DNA of 34,140 nucleotides, from positions 16,325-50,464 of the forward strand of contig DHVE01000113.1 of the NCBI GenBank assembly GCA_002412495.1, given 5' to 3'. Below the pieces are notes generated by a model. That model was given only the letters and a program-made list of their open reading frames with translations. It was not told the DNA's origin and ran no database searches. Below are positions 24,250-33,021 of this stretch, one piece after another. A program made the position numbers and the translations under genes. Numbering within the stretch: the first letter of the stretch is position 1; each line of letters opens with the position of its first letter. This DNA comes from Betaproteobacteria bacterium UBA5216. GTDB taxonomy: Bacteria; Pseudomonadota; Gammaproteobacteria; Burkholderiales; SG8-41.

Positions 24250-25212
24250 CTAGTCCGCCTTGATGCCCGCCTCGCGTATCACCTTGCCCCATTTGCTGAT
24301 TTCACCCGCGAGATATTTGCGCAGATCGTCCGCCGAACCGCCGAGCGGCTCGGCGCCTTGCGCGATCAACCGGTCGCGCATGTCGGGATCTTTCATAGTG
24401 GCGACGAGTGCGGTGTTCAACTTGTCCACCGTCGATTGCGGCGTTCTGCCAGTGGAGAAGATACCGAACCAGCCCACTGCGTGAAACCCCGGCACGCCCG
24501 TTTCAGCCAGTGTCGGCAACTCCGGAAACAGCGCTGAACGTTTGTTGCTGGTAACGCCGACTGCGCGCAGCGTGTTGTTGCGGATATAGGGCGTGAGTAT
24601 CAACACATTATCAAACGCGACATGCAGGCGCCCCCCCAGCAGATCGGGCATCAATTGGCCAGTGCCTTTATACGGCACATAGGTCATGTCGAAGCCCGCC
24701 GTTCGCTTGAGCAATTCCCCCGCCAGGCGCTGCAACGAACCGGGCGTGGACCCCGCAAAATTGAGCTTGCCCGGGTTCGCCTTGCCATACGAAATCAAAT
24801 CGGCCACCGATTTCACCGGCAGCGAAGGTTGCACCACCAGCACGTAGGGCGAGGTTGCGATCAGGCACACGGGCGCAAGGTCTTTTTCAATATCAAACGG
24901 CAGCTTGGTAAATAAACTGCTGATGGTGCCGAACGAACCCGATGCCATCAGCAGCGTGTGGCCGTCCGGTTGCGCCTTGGCGACAATATCGCTGCCGATG
25001 ATGCTGCTGCCGCCAGGCCGGTTGTCGACCACCACCTGTTGTCCGATGCGCTCGCCGAGTTTTGCGCCCACGAGGCGCGCCATGATGTCGGTGCTGCCGC
25101 CCGCGGCGACAGCCACGACCATGCGCACGGGGCGCTGCGGGTAGGTCTGCGCGGTTGCGGTGATTGCCAGCGATAGCATCAACGCGCCGGCCATGATTTT
25201 GTTTCGTCGCAT
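24250..25212 (-). CDS. Bug/TctC-family TTT substrate-binding protein (copy 9)
   Basis: From ATG 25212, preceded by AAAAGGAAAA, the protein has 320 residues. An in-frame ATG at 25233 would overlap the upstream gene and is less likely. The signal peptide MRRNKIMAGALMLSLAITAT ends near ATA/Q. Landmarks are YPQRPVRMVVAVAAGGSTD, VDNRPGGSSIIGSDIVAKAQ, QPDGHTLLMA, VQPSLPVKSVADL and VPYKGTGQLMPDLLGG. The segment FDNVLILTPYIRNN closely matches copy 5 (10749), so the two form a subgroup. It directly follows an ABC-type binding protein gene (10-base gap). This is an unusual mix of transporter families in one operon. Confidence 0.92.
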   Translation of the reverse strand: MRRNKIMAGALMLSLAITATAQTYPQRPVRMVVAVAAGGSTDIMARLVGAKLGERIGQQVVVDNRPGGSSIIGSDIVAKAQPDGHTLLMASGSFGTISSLFTKLPFDIEKDLAPVCLIATSPYVLVVQPSLPVKSVADLISYGKANPGKLNFAGSTPGSLQRLAGELLKRTAGFDMTYVPYKGTGQLMPDLLGGRLHVAFDNVLILTPYIRNNTLRAVGVTSNKRSALFPELPTLAETGVPGFHAVGWFGIFSTGRTPQSTVDKLNTALVATMKDPDMRDRLIAQGAEPLGGSADDLRKYLAGEISKWGKVIREAGIKAD

Positions 25213-25222
25213 GATTTTCCTT

Positions 25223-26224
25223 TTATTTTCCATCCACCAGCTTCAACGCGCGGCTGTAGTAACCAAGATCGATATACCGATCCGGCGCGGGCGCCTTGCC
25301 ACCCCACTGGCCCTGAAATTCAGCGCGCAAGGCCAGCACCGATTTAAAACCTTCAAGATCGAACTTGATGTCCGGCACCAAGCCAAAACCACGCTGCGTC
25401 AGCGCTTCATCATAGGTGCGCGCGGCGACTTTCGGGTCCTGTTTCAACCGCGCGGCAAGCAGTGAAATCGACTGCGCTCGATTCGCCGGATCGAGCGCCA
25501 TGCGCGTGGCCTCGATGTAAGCCGCGATAAAACGCTCCAGCAGCGGGCCGTTGGCCGCCCCCCAGGCGCGCATCACGAACAGCCCGCCGCCCTGATACGG
25601 GCCGATAAGATCAATCGCGCGGCCAAAGCTCTTGAGCCCCTTGTCTTTCGCGGCAAATGAAAACGGCGGATTCAGCATGCCCGCAGCAGAGTTGTCGGTA
25701 TATTTTTCCATCGCCTCGATGCGCGAGGGCGTGAAACCGACGGGTTTGATAGCGTAATCCTTGCCCTCGATCAGGCCCGCGTTTTTGAGTATTTTTTTCG
25801 CCTGCAAGGCATAGGCCGTATCGGGCCGGTCCACTACCAGCGTCTTGCCGCGCATGTCGGCCACTGACTGAATCTCGGGCCGCGTCATGAATTCGTTCAT
25901 GCTGGTGTCGCCGCCGCTGACGATGATTACATCGGCGTTGGCGGTCTCCACCATCGCCACCGCGTTATCGACCGCGGAATACGCAATGTCGAATTCCCCC
26001 TTGGCCAGCCCGTCGCGCTGCGCCTCCGAGTTTTGCGTGAAGCGCAGATCCACCGTGATGCCGCGCTTTTCGAACACCCCGTTGGCGATGCCGAGGTAGA
26101 GCGCGAGATTGGTGGCATTGGGGAAGGTGTTCAGACGCACTGTCGTCAGCGTCTGCGCCCATGTGCCCGTCGCCGCGCACCACAACACGCACGGCATCCC
26201 CCAATTACAGATCCACTTGTTCAT
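25223..26224 (-). CDS. ABC-type substrate-binding protein (NMT1/SsuA/TauA-like), orphan
   Basis: This 333-residue protein has a signal peptide (MNKWICNWGMPCVLWCAATG, cleavage near TWA/Q). It then has the type-II periplasmic binding fold typical of nitrate/sulfonate/taurine/thiamine-precursor binders: NLALYLGIANGVFEKRGITV, GEFDIAYSAVDNAVAMVE, MRGKTLVVDRPDTAYALQAK and a helical C-terminal domain. No ABC permease or ATPase gene is in the window, so it either uses remote components or acts as a sensor or chaperone. It is divergent from the MDR gene at 26305 (80-base gap) and followed by Bug copy 9. The ligand is unknown. Confidence 0.87.
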   Translation of the reverse strand: MNKWICNWGMPCVLWCAATGTWAQTLTTVRLNTFPNATNLALYLGIANGVFEKRGITVDLRFTQNSEAQRDGLAKGEFDIAYSAVDNAVAMVETANADVIIVSGGDTSMNEFMTRPEIQSVADMRGKTLVVDRPDTAYALQAKKILKNAGLIEGKDYAIKPVGFTPSRIEAMEKYTDNSAAGMLNPPFSFAAKDKGLKSFGRAIDLIGPYQGGGLFVMRAWGAANGPLLERFIAAYIEATRMALDPANRAQSISLLAARLKQDPKVAARTYDEALTQRGFGLVPDIKFDLEGFKSVLALRAEFQGQWGGKAPAPDRYIDLGYYSRALKLVDGK

Positions 26225-26304
26225 TGAACTTCTCCCCGGATGAAATGCAGTTTACTATGAGTCGCGAAAGGTTACGAAAAATCGCAGCAGCTGGAGCAAT
26301 GATC

Positions 26305-27282
26305 ATGAGCAAGGCATTCCGCATACACCAAACCGGCGGGCCGGAGGTGATGCGCTGGGAGGATGTGTCCGTCGGCGAACCCGGCGCAGGCCAGATACGC
26401 CTGCGCCACACCGCGGTCGCCGTCAATTACCGCGACATCCTGATACGCAGTGGGGCGCATACCGTGCCCGCCTTGCCTTCCGGTATCGGCATCGAGAGCG
26501 CTGGCGTGATCGACGCCCTCGGCCCCGGCGTAACGGGCCTCACCATTGGGCAGCGTGTGGCCTGTGTCGCCGGCCCCGACTGCGCTTACGCCGAAATACG
26601 TCTGGCACCCGCCGCGCGCGTGGTGCCGCTGCCGCCGGCAATCGACGAACGCACCGCGACGGCCATGATGATCCGCGGCATGACCGCGCGTTACCTGCTG
26701 CGCGAAACCTACGCGGTGCAGCCGGGCGACACCATCCTCATCCACGCGGCAGCGGGCGGCGTGGGCCTGATCATGTGCCAATGGGCCAAGCACCTCGGCG
26801 CCACGGTAATCGGCACCGTCGGCAGCCGCGCCAAAGCAGACATCGCGCGCGCCCACGGCTGCGATCACGTGATCGTGCATACCGAAGAAGATTTCGCCGA
26901 GCGCGTGCGCACCCTCACCGGCGGCGCGGGCGTGCCGGTTGTCTACGACTCCATCGGAAAAACCACCTTTGAACGTTCAGCGACGTGCCTGAAAAAACGC
27001 GGTGTGCTGGTGTCGTTCGGCGAAGCCTCGGGCGACCCCGATCCTGTGCCGCCTCGCCGACTGGGACAACTCGGCTCGATCTACCTCACCCACCCCAGCC
27101 TCGGCGATTACATTACCACGCGCGACGCGCTGCTCACCACGGCCGGCGATCTGTTTGACATGGTTGGCTCGGGCAAAGTGAAAGTTGAAATCAACCATAG
27201 CTATGCCTTGAAAGATGCGGCGCAGGCACATAGCGATATGGAAGCGCGCAGGACTACGGGGTCGGTGGTGTTGATACCTTAG
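26305..27282 (+). CDS. Quinone oxidoreductase-like MDR protein (zinc-free)
   Basis: This 325-residue medium-chain reductase starts at ATG 26305, eight bases after GGAG. A nearer ATG at 26299 is too close to that site. The N-terminal domain has the quinone-oxidoreductase features IHQTGGPEVMRWEDV, VAVNYRDILIRSG and GIGIESAGVIDALG. The cofactor domain has IHAAAGGVGLIMCQWAKHLG (about 146-165) and GSRAKADIARAHGCDHVI. No zinc-ligand set is visible. The family reduces quinones or enones with NADPH. Convergent with Bug copy 10 and divergent from the orphan ABC-type binding protein. Confidence 0.92.
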   Translation: MSKAFRIHQTGGPEVMRWEDVSVGEPGAGQIRLRHTAVAVNYRDILIRSGAHTVPALPSGIGIESAGVIDALGPGVTGLTIGQRVACVAGPDCAYAEIRLAPAARVVPLPPAIDERTATAMMIRGMTARYLLRETYAVQPGDTILIHAAAGGVGLIMCQWAKHLGATVIGTVGSRAKADIARAHGCDHVIVHTEEDFAERVRTLTGGAGVPVVYDSIGKTTFERSATCLKKRGVLVSFGEASGDPDPVPPRRLGQLGSIYLTHPSLGDYITTRDALLTTAGDLFDMVGSGKVKVEINHSYALKDAAQAHSDMEARRTTGSVVLIP

Positions 27283-27343
27283 TTGCGTCACCAACCGCCA
27301 ACTGGAATTTCAAGGATTTTGTTTGCGCGATGTGCAACCACTT

Positions 27344-28315
27344 TTACTCCGGCTGGATCCCCGCCACCCGCGTCATCTCGGCATACGCCTTGATCTCCGA
27401 CGCCAGATACGCCTTGAACTGCGCCGGCGTATTGCCCACGGGCGGGAATCCCTGCTCGCGCAGTTTGTCGCGCACTTGCGTGTTGGCCAGCGCGATCCGT
27501 GTTTCGTCGTAAATTTTGTTGATGATGGCGGCGGGCACCTGCGCGGGCGCGAACAGGCCGAACCAGCCTGCGTCGATTTCCATGCCGGTCACGCCAGCTT
27601 CGGTGAAGGTCGGTGTTTCGGGCAGCGCCGCCAGGCGTGATTTGCCGGTGACACCCAGCGCGCGCAAGCGGCCCGCCTTGATATGCGGCAGCGCGAGATT
27701 GGTGTTGGCGAACATCGCCTGAATTTCTCCACCCAGCAACGCCGCCACCGCCGGCCCGCCGCCTTTATAGGGCACATGCACCATATTGGTTTTGGCGCGC
27801 GCCGCGAACAATGCGCCGGCCAAGTGAATGGTATTGCCAATGCCGGGCGATCCATACGCGAGTTTGCTGCCGGGTTTGCGGCCCAGCGCAATGAGTTCCT
27901 GCACCGTCTGTGCCGGCACTGCGGCATTCACGGCGAGTATGAATGCATCGAGCGCGCAGACATTGGTGATGGGCGTGAAATCGTTCACCGCGTCATACGG
28001 CAGCTTGCGGTAGATGCTCGGATTGACCGCGATGGAAGCCGACACCAGCAGCAGCGTATGCCCGTCCGGCGTCGCGCGCGCCACCGTCTCGGTGCCCACG
28101 ATGCCATTTGCCCCTGGACGGTTGTCCACCACAATCGTCTGTCCCAGTTGCGTGCCCAACTGCTGGCCGACGATGCGCGCAATCGCGTCGGGGCCGCCGG
28201 CGCCGAAGGGCACGACGAGGCGCACGGGGCGTTGCGGGTAGGACTGGGCGCGGGCATGCAACGCGCCAAGTGTTAGCGATGTGACTATCAGAAACAGTTT
28301 CCAATTGAAATTCAT
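27344..28315 (-). CDS. Bug/TctC-family TTT substrate-binding protein (copy 10)
   Basis: From ATG 28315 (AAGGAAA upstream) it has 323 residues, with the signal peptide MNFNWKLFLIVTSLTLGALH ending near ARA/Q. Landmarks are YPQRPVRLVVPFGAGGPDA, VDNRPGANGIVGTETVARAT, TPDGHTLLLVSASIAVNPSI, HLAGALF and VPYKGGGPAVAALLGGEIQ. The open frame to 28345 is upstream readthrough. The sequence has VNAAVPAQTVQELIALG in place of VVHPSLPVKSV, implying a modified hinge. It lies downstream of a strong hairpin repeat pair (28397-28475) and Bug copy 11. Confidence 0.92.
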   Translation of the reverse strand: MNFNWKLFLIVTSLTLGALHARAQSYPQRPVRLVVPFGAGGPDAIARIVGQQLGTQLGQTIVVDNRPGANGIVGTETVARATPDGHTLLLVSASIAVNPSIYRKLPYDAVNDFTPITNVCALDAFILAVNAAVPAQTVQELIALGRKPGSKLAYGSPGIGNTIHLAGALFAARAKTNMVHVPYKGGGPAVAALLGGEIQAMFANTNLALPHIKAGRLRALGVTGKSRLAALPETPTFTEAGVTGMEIDAGWFGLFAPAQVPAAIINKIYDETRIALANTQVRDKLREQGFPPVGNTPAQFKAYLASEIKAYAEMTRVAGIQPE

Positions 28316-28396
28316 GAGTTTCCTTACGTCTCGCGAGTATTGCACTTCTCAAAATACAGATTGCCCTGACTAACAGGAAACATCAACACCAACCCT

Positions 28397-28475
28397 GTCA
28401 TTCCCGCGCAGGCGGGAATCCATAACGCATTTGCAGTGCAGACAGTGTATGGGTTCCCGCCTGCGCGGGAACGAC
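28397..28475. repeat. Facing dispersed palindromes (copies E and F)
   Basis: Copy E (28397-28425) contains ATTCCCGCGCAGGCGGGAAT, exactly the ATTCCC-N8-GGGAAT form of a dRS3-type palindrome. Copy F (28448-28475) is the inverted relative with GTTCCCGCCTGCGCGGGAAC, nearly identical to copy D. The arms, 22 bases apart, could form a stem of about 28 bp with a few mismatches between Bug copies 11 and 10. It may trim or stabilise the message between the two genes. Confidence 0.85.
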
Positions 28476-28566
28476 GGGTCTGGTATTCGACACTCCCTAA
28501 GCAGCGGCCGATTTCCGCCACTCTCGTTAGAAAAACATCACCAACCCCAAAATGCAAACAGGAATC

Positions 28567-29568
28567 TTATTCCGCCGGCGTCTTGATGCCCGCCTCCTTC
28601 ACCAACCTCGCAAACTTGGCGTGCTCGCTGCGCAGATGTGCGCCGAACTGCGCCGCCGTGCCGCCGATGATGGCGTAAGCCTCCACGCGCGCGGCCTCTT
28701 TCATGTCCTGCGTTTGCAGTATCGCGCCAATTTCGCGATTCAACCGTTCGATGATCGCCACCGGTGTGCGGGCCGGCGCGCCGACGCCGTTCCAGGTTTG
28801 ATTTTCATAGCCCGGCACGAATTCTGCGACGGCGGGTATGTCCGGCAGATGTTCCGAGCGCGTCTTGCCAGTGGTCGCCAGAGCGCGCACGCGGCCGCTC
28901 TTGACGTGCGGCAGCGTGGTGGACGACACATTGAACGACACCTGCACATGCCCGCCCGCGAGATCGGTCAACGCCGCCGCCACGCTTTTGTGCGGCACGT
29001 GCGTCATGGTCACGCCGGTCATCACGCAAAACAGCGCCGCCGACATATGGCCGAAACCGCCAATGCCGGTGGAGGTGTAATTCAGCTCGCCGGGCTTCTG
29101 CCGCGCCAGCGCGATCAGATCCTTGACCGATTGCGCTGGCACGCCGGGATGCACGGCCAGGATGGCAGGCACCGATGACACCTGTATCACCGGCGACAAA
29201 TCGTTGCGCAGGTCGTAGTTCAGTTTATACAGATACGCGTTGACCACCCAGGGTCCCACCGGCGAAATAATCAGCGTGTGGCCGTCGGCCGGCGCGCGCG
29301 CCACGATACCCATGCCGATGGTACCGTTCGCGCCAGGCCGGTTATCGACCACGATGGATTGATTCAGCCGCGCGCGCAATTTTTCTGCCAGCAAGCGGCC
29401 TTGAAGATCGGGCGAACCGCCGGGGAAAAACGGCACCACCAAGCGAATCGGGCGGGTCGGATACGCACCGTCGGCTTGCGCCTGCGCGGCGGGCATTGCA
29501 CAACACAGGCAGCAAAAACCGCCGCCGGCAATCACGCCACGCGCCGCTTGATTAAGCAGACCGGCCAT
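28567..29568 (-). CDS. Bug/TctC-family TTT substrate-binding protein (copy 11)
   Basis: From ATG 29568 it has 333 residues (a TTG at 29577 would add three). The signal region MAGLLNQAARGVIAGGGFCC is cysteine-rich, and cleavage is likely near AQA/Q. A lipobox is not clear. Landmarks are YPTRPIRLVVPFFPGGSPD, VDNRPGANGTIGMGIVARAP, ADGHTLIISPVGPWVVNAYL, AVHPGVPAQSVKDLIALARQ and VPHKSVAAALTDLAGGHVQV. The usual VPYKGxGPAL is VPHKSVAAAL, suggesting altered ligand contacts. It begins 29 bases after the ffh stop, so it may ride on the ffh transcript. Confidence 0.92.
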   Translation of the reverse strand: MAGLLNQAARGVIAGGGFCCLCCAMPAAQAQADGAYPTRPIRLVVPFFPGGSPDLQGRLLAEKLRARLNQSIVVDNRPGANGTIGMGIVARAPADGHTLIISPVGPWVVNAYLYKLNYDLRNDLSPVIQVSSVPAILAVHPGVPAQSVKDLIALARQKPGELNYTSTGIGGFGHMSAALFCVMTGVTMTHVPHKSVAAALTDLAGGHVQVSFNVSSTTLPHVKSGRVRALATTGKTRSEHLPDIPAVAEFVPGYENQTWNGVGAPARTPVAIIERLNREIGAILQTQDMKEAARVEAYAIIGGTAAQFGAHLRSEHAKFARLVKEAGIKTPAE

Positions 29569-29597
29569 GGAATTCAAAGGATGTCATGCAGCCCTGT

Positions 29598-30959
29598 TCA
29601 CCGCATTCCTGGAATGCGCCCCTGCAATCCGCGCAACATTTTTTGCATGCCGCCCTTCGCCATCATTTTCATCATCTTTTGCGTTTGCTCGAACTGTTTG
29701 AGCAATTGGTTGACTTCCTGCACGGTCACGCCCGCCCCGGCGGCAATACGGCGCTTGCGCGAGGCCTTCAACAGATCGGGGTAAGTGCGCTCCTTCGGCG
29801 TCATCGAGTTGATAATGCCTTCGATGCGGCGCAACGCCTTGTCGTCCATCTGCGTCGAACCTTGCGCACCCTTCGCTGCTTGCGCAAGCTGCCCCGGCAG
29901 CTTGTCCATCAGCGCCGACACGCCGCCCATTTTTTTCATCTGGCCGATTTGCTGTTTGAAATCCTCAAGATCGAAACCCTTGCCGGTCTTGAATTTTTTC
30001 GCGAGCTTTTCGGCATCGGCAATATCAACGGTTTTCTGCACGTCCTCGATCAGCGACAGCACGTCGCCCATGCCAAGGATGCGCGAGGCCATGCGGTCGG
30101 GATGGAAGGCTTCCAGCCCGTTCAACTTTTCTCCCACGCCGACAAACTTGATCGGCTTGCCGGTAACGTGCCGCACCGACAAGGCCGCGCCGCCGCGCGC
30201 ATCACCATCGAGCTTGGTCAGCACCACGCCGGTGAGCGGCAGGGCCTCGGAAAACGCCTTCGCCACGTTGACCGCGTCCTGACCCTGCATCGAGTCCACC
30301 ACGAACAGGGTTTCAATCGGCTTGACCGCGGCGTGCAGCTCGCGGATTTCGTTCATCATCATTTCGTCGATGGCGAGGCGGCCTGCGGTATCGACGATCA
30401 GCACATCGTGATAATGCCGGCGCGCGAAATCCAGCGCCGCTTCCGCGATTGCCACCGGCTTTTGCTCGCCGGTGGACGGAAAAAAGTCCGCGCCGATTTG
30501 CGTGGCCACCAGCTTCAATTGCTCGATGGCCGCCGGCCGGTAAATATCGCAGCTCACCAGCAGCACTTTCTTCTTGCGGTTCTCCGCCAGCCACTTGGCG
30601 AGCTTGCCGCTGGTGGTGGTTTTGCCGGAGCCTTGCAGGCCCGCCATCAAAATCACTGCGGGGGGCGTGGTGGCGAGATTCAGATCATCATTTTTCTCGC
30701 CCATCAACGCGACGAGTTCCTTGTGCACCACGCCCACCACCGCCTGGCCCGGCGTGAGGCTGCCCATCACCTCCTGACCCAGCGCCTTTTCACGGATGCG
30801 CGCGATAAAGTCACGCACCACCGGCAGCGCCACGTCCGCTTCGAGCAGGGCCATGCGCACTTCACGCAGCGCATCGGTAATATTTTCTTCGGTAAGCCGC
30901 GCCTCGCCGCGCAGCGTTTTCAATACCTGGGACAGGCGTCCGGTGAGATTGTCGAACAT
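29598..30959 (-). CDS. ffh: Signal recognition particle protein Ffh (SRP54 GTPase)
   Basis: From ATG 30959 the protein has 453 residues, the normal Ffh length. It binds 4.5S RNA and signal sequences and targets nascent membrane proteins to FtsY at the inner membrane. The N domain is MFDNLTGRLSQVLKTLRGEA onward. The G domain has GLQGSGKTTTSGKLAKWL (about 107-124), DTAGR (190-194) and TKLDGDARGGAALS. The methionine-rich M domain occupies the last 150 residues (KQIGQMKKMGG, GAGVTVQEVNQLLKQFEQTQ, GGMQKMLRG). The reading frame is open to 31235, but that extension overlaps the divergent gene. It is divergent from the ypjD-like gene, a neighbour pair also seen in other proteobacteria. Confidence 0.97.
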   Translation of the reverse strand: MFDNLTGRLSQVLKTLRGEARLTEENITDALREVRMALLEADVALPVVRDFIARIREKALGQEVMGSLTPGQAVVGVVHKELVALMGEKNDDLNLATTPPAVILMAGLQGSGKTTTSGKLAKWLAENRKKKVLLVSCDIYRPAAIEQLKLVATQIGADFFPSTGEQKPVAIAEAALDFARRHYHDVLIVDTAGRLAIDEMMMNEIRELHAAVKPIETLFVVDSMQGQDAVNVAKAFSEALPLTGVVLTKLDGDARGGAALSVRHVTGKPIKFVGVGEKLNGLEAFHPDRMASRILGMGDVLSLIEDVQKTVDIADAEKLAKKFKTGKGFDLEDFKQQIGQMKKMGGVSALMDKLPGQLAQAAKGAQGSTQMDDKALRRIEGIINSMTPKERTYPDLLKASRKRRIAAGAGVTVQEVNQLLKQFEQTQKMMKMMAKGGMQKMLRGLQGRIPGMR

Positions 30960-30994
30960 AAGTGGAAAATACCGTGTTGGTGTAGACTCGAAAT

Positions 30995-31837
30995 ATGTCT
31001 GTGAATCAAAGCATTCTACCGTATCTCGTGTGCGCCGCTCTCTATGCCGCGCTGGCGTTTTACTTCTGGCGCCGGCATTGGTCGGGCGCCGCCCGCATGA
31101 GCATGGGCGACGAAACCGAGTCACGCCACGGCGCCGAACATTCAGCCCTGCTCGCGCCGTTTGCGCTGCACAGCTGGTTGTTGAGCGAATCGATGTTCGG
31201 CGGCACCGGCATGGTTCTGGGCGTCGGCAACGCACTGTCGCTGATTTTGTGGCTCACGGTGCTGATCTACGGCTTGGGCAGTTTGTTCTACCGGCTCGAC
31301 GGTCTGCACGCGCTGGTCATGCCGGCGGCGGCCGTGGCCGTGTTGCTACCGGTGGTATTTCCGTCGTCTCAAACCCTGGCCAACACGGAAACGCTGGCGT
31401 TCAAGGCACACTTGCTGATTTCAATGGCGGCTTACAGCTTGTTCACCATCGCGTCGCTGCACGTGATGCTGATGGCGCTCATCGAGCGCCGGTTGCACGC
31501 GGGCACCCTGCCTGCCGCATTACAAAACATGCCACCGCTGCTGACGATGGAAACCCTGTTGTTTCGCATCATCGCGGCGGGGTTTGTGCTGCTCACGCTC
31601 ACTATCGCCAGCGGCGTGTTGTTTTCCGAAGAACTGTTCGGCAAGCCCGCGCGGTTTTCGCACAAAACGGTTTTTGGCGCGCTGTCGTGGCTGATCTTCG
31701 GTGCGTTGCTCGGCGGACGCATGATTTACGGCTGGCGCGGCCGCACTGCCGTGCGCTGGACTCTCGCGGGGTTTCTCACGCTGGTGCTAGCCTACATCGG
31801 CAGCAAGTTCGTGCTGGAAGTGATTCTGGGCCGCTAG
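30995..31837 (+). CDS. ypjD: Cytochrome c assembly (CcsA-like) inner-membrane protein, YpjD type
   Basis: This 280-residue protein is almost entirely hydrophobic with about eight membrane helices. It resembles the CcmC/CcsA family used in haem handling. Conserved segments include YRLDGLHALVMPAAAVAVLL, FKAHLLISMAAYSLFTIASL with a histidine in the membrane, and FSHKTVFGALSWLIFGALLG followed by RMIYGWRGRTAVRWTLAGF. Start ATG 30995 lies 35 bases from the divergent ffh start. The ffh-ypjD neighbourhood supports the name. The exact function of YpjD is not established. Confidence 0.9.
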   Translation: MSVNQSILPYLVCAALYAALAFYFWRRHWSGAARMSMGDETESRHGAEHSALLAPFALHSWLLSESMFGGTGMVLGVGNALSLILWLTVLIYGLGSLFYRLDGLHALVMPAAAVAVLLPVVFPSSQTLANTETLAFKAHLLISMAAYSLFTIASLHVMLMALIERRLHAGTLPAALQNMPPLLTMETLLFRIIAAGFVLLTLTIASGVLFSEELFGKPARFSHKTVFGALSWLIFGALLGGRMIYGWRGRTAVRWTLAGFLTLVLAYIGSKFVLEVILGR

Positions 31838-31874
31838 AAAATATTGATAGAAAACAGTTTCTTGTAAAAATCCC

Positions 31875-32765
31875 TTGCGTCCTGCACAAATCGCCTGGCT
31901 GATCGCGCTGGGCGCGATCTGGGGTTCTTCCTTTCTGTTCATGAAAATCGCCGTACCCGCGTTCGGGCCGTCGATGATGATGGGCGGGCGCATTGCCATC
32001 GCGGCCGTCACGCTGTCTATCGTCGCGTGGTGTCTCAAAAAATCGTTGCCGCGCGGCAGGCAATGGATACCGGCCACCGTGATCGGCCTTTTTTATGTCG
32101 CGATTCCGTTGTGGATGTGGGGTTACGCCTCGCAGCAACTGAGCGTATCGCTGCTGTCAATTATCAATGCCACCGCGCCATTGTTCGGCGCGGCGATTTC
32201 ATTGATCTGGCTGCGCGAAAAAACCTGCGCGCGCGGATGGGCCGGGCTCGCGCTCGGCTTCGCCGGCGTGGCGGTGCTGATGGGCGGAGAAGGTTACGGC
32301 GACGTCACGCCGCCCGCGCTCGCCCTCGCCGCCGCATTTGGCGCGAGCCTGCTGTACGGCGCGGTTTCCAATTACACACAATCGGCCAAGGTCGCCGCCC
32401 CCTACGCCAACGTGCTGGGTAGCCTGTGGGTCGCCACGCTGGTAATGACACCGATGATGCTGATGTTTCCGGCGCGGGAAACGCCGGGCATTGCCGCCTG
32501 GAGTTCGGTGGCGGCGCTCGGCGTCGTCTGCACCGCGCTGGCCTACGTGGTGTACTTCAGGCTGATCGAGCAGATCGGCGCGGCGCCAACGTTGACGGTG
32601 ACGTATCTCATTCCGCTCTTCGGTGTGTTGTGGGGCGTGGTGTTTCTTGATGAGCGCATTGGCGGGCATCACGTCGCGGGGGCGGCCATGATCCTGGCGG
32701 GGATCACGCTGGTGGCGCAGGCGCGGCGCGCCTCTATTTCGCCGGCCGAATCCACGCGTTCGTAA
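31875..32765 (+). CDS. EamA/DMT-superfamily transporter
   Basis: This 296-residue protein has about ten membrane segments arranged as two EamA repeats. The first opens LRPAQIAWLIALGAIWGSSF with the typical GxxWGSSFLFMKIAV. The second contains YVVYFRLIEQIGAAPTLTVT and LIPLFGVLWGVVFLDE, a hallmark of the family's second repeat. Members export or import metabolites such as amino acids or nucleotide sugars. The start is a TTG at 31875 without a clear ribosome site and 37 bases after the ypjD stop, so it may be translated from the same transcript. The substrate is unknown. Confidence 0.9.
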   Translation: MRPAQIAWLIALGAIWGSSFLFMKIAVPAFGPSMMMGGRIAIAAVTLSIVAWCLKKSLPRGRQWIPATVIGLFYVAIPLWMWGYASQQLSVSLLSIINATAPLFGAAISLIWLREKTCARGWAGLALGFAGVAVLMGGEGYGDVTPPALALAAAFGASLLYGAVSNYTQSAKVAAPYANVLGSLWVATLVMTPMMLMFPARETPGIAAWSSVAALGVVCTALAYVVYFRLIEQIGAAPTLTVTYLIPLFGVLWGVVFLDERIGGHHVAGAAMILAGITLVAQARRASISPAESTRS

Positions 32766-33021
32766 CCCTGCCGTGGCGGACGGCCGAAAACAGCGATAAC
32801 AACGATTTGTCTAGGTGATTCACCCGGTAGTGGGTTAGAGTGCCGTAGGCCACGTCAGTATCAAAATCTCGGGCTGCGGAAAACACGCTTTGCCCGGGTC
32901 TTTCCCACACCTCCTTATTTTCCTCGACCGCATGCGTTGAATGTTTTGCGCATGGTATTCGCGCGTGCCTGCCGGTTGCAGGCCGCCCCACACGCACCGA
33001 CACTGAAATCAAGGAGCAATC

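Noticed and set aside
29586..31004. Open frame of 472 residues on the plus strand.
   Set aside because: Antisense shadow of ffh, whose GTPase motifs are unambiguous.
32766..33021. Possible small gene or RNA in the 256-base gap before the CxxC protein.
   Set aside because: No frame with a ribosome site and no convincing stem with a T-run was seen; only short repeats such as the CCCGGTAGTGGG stretch near 32823.
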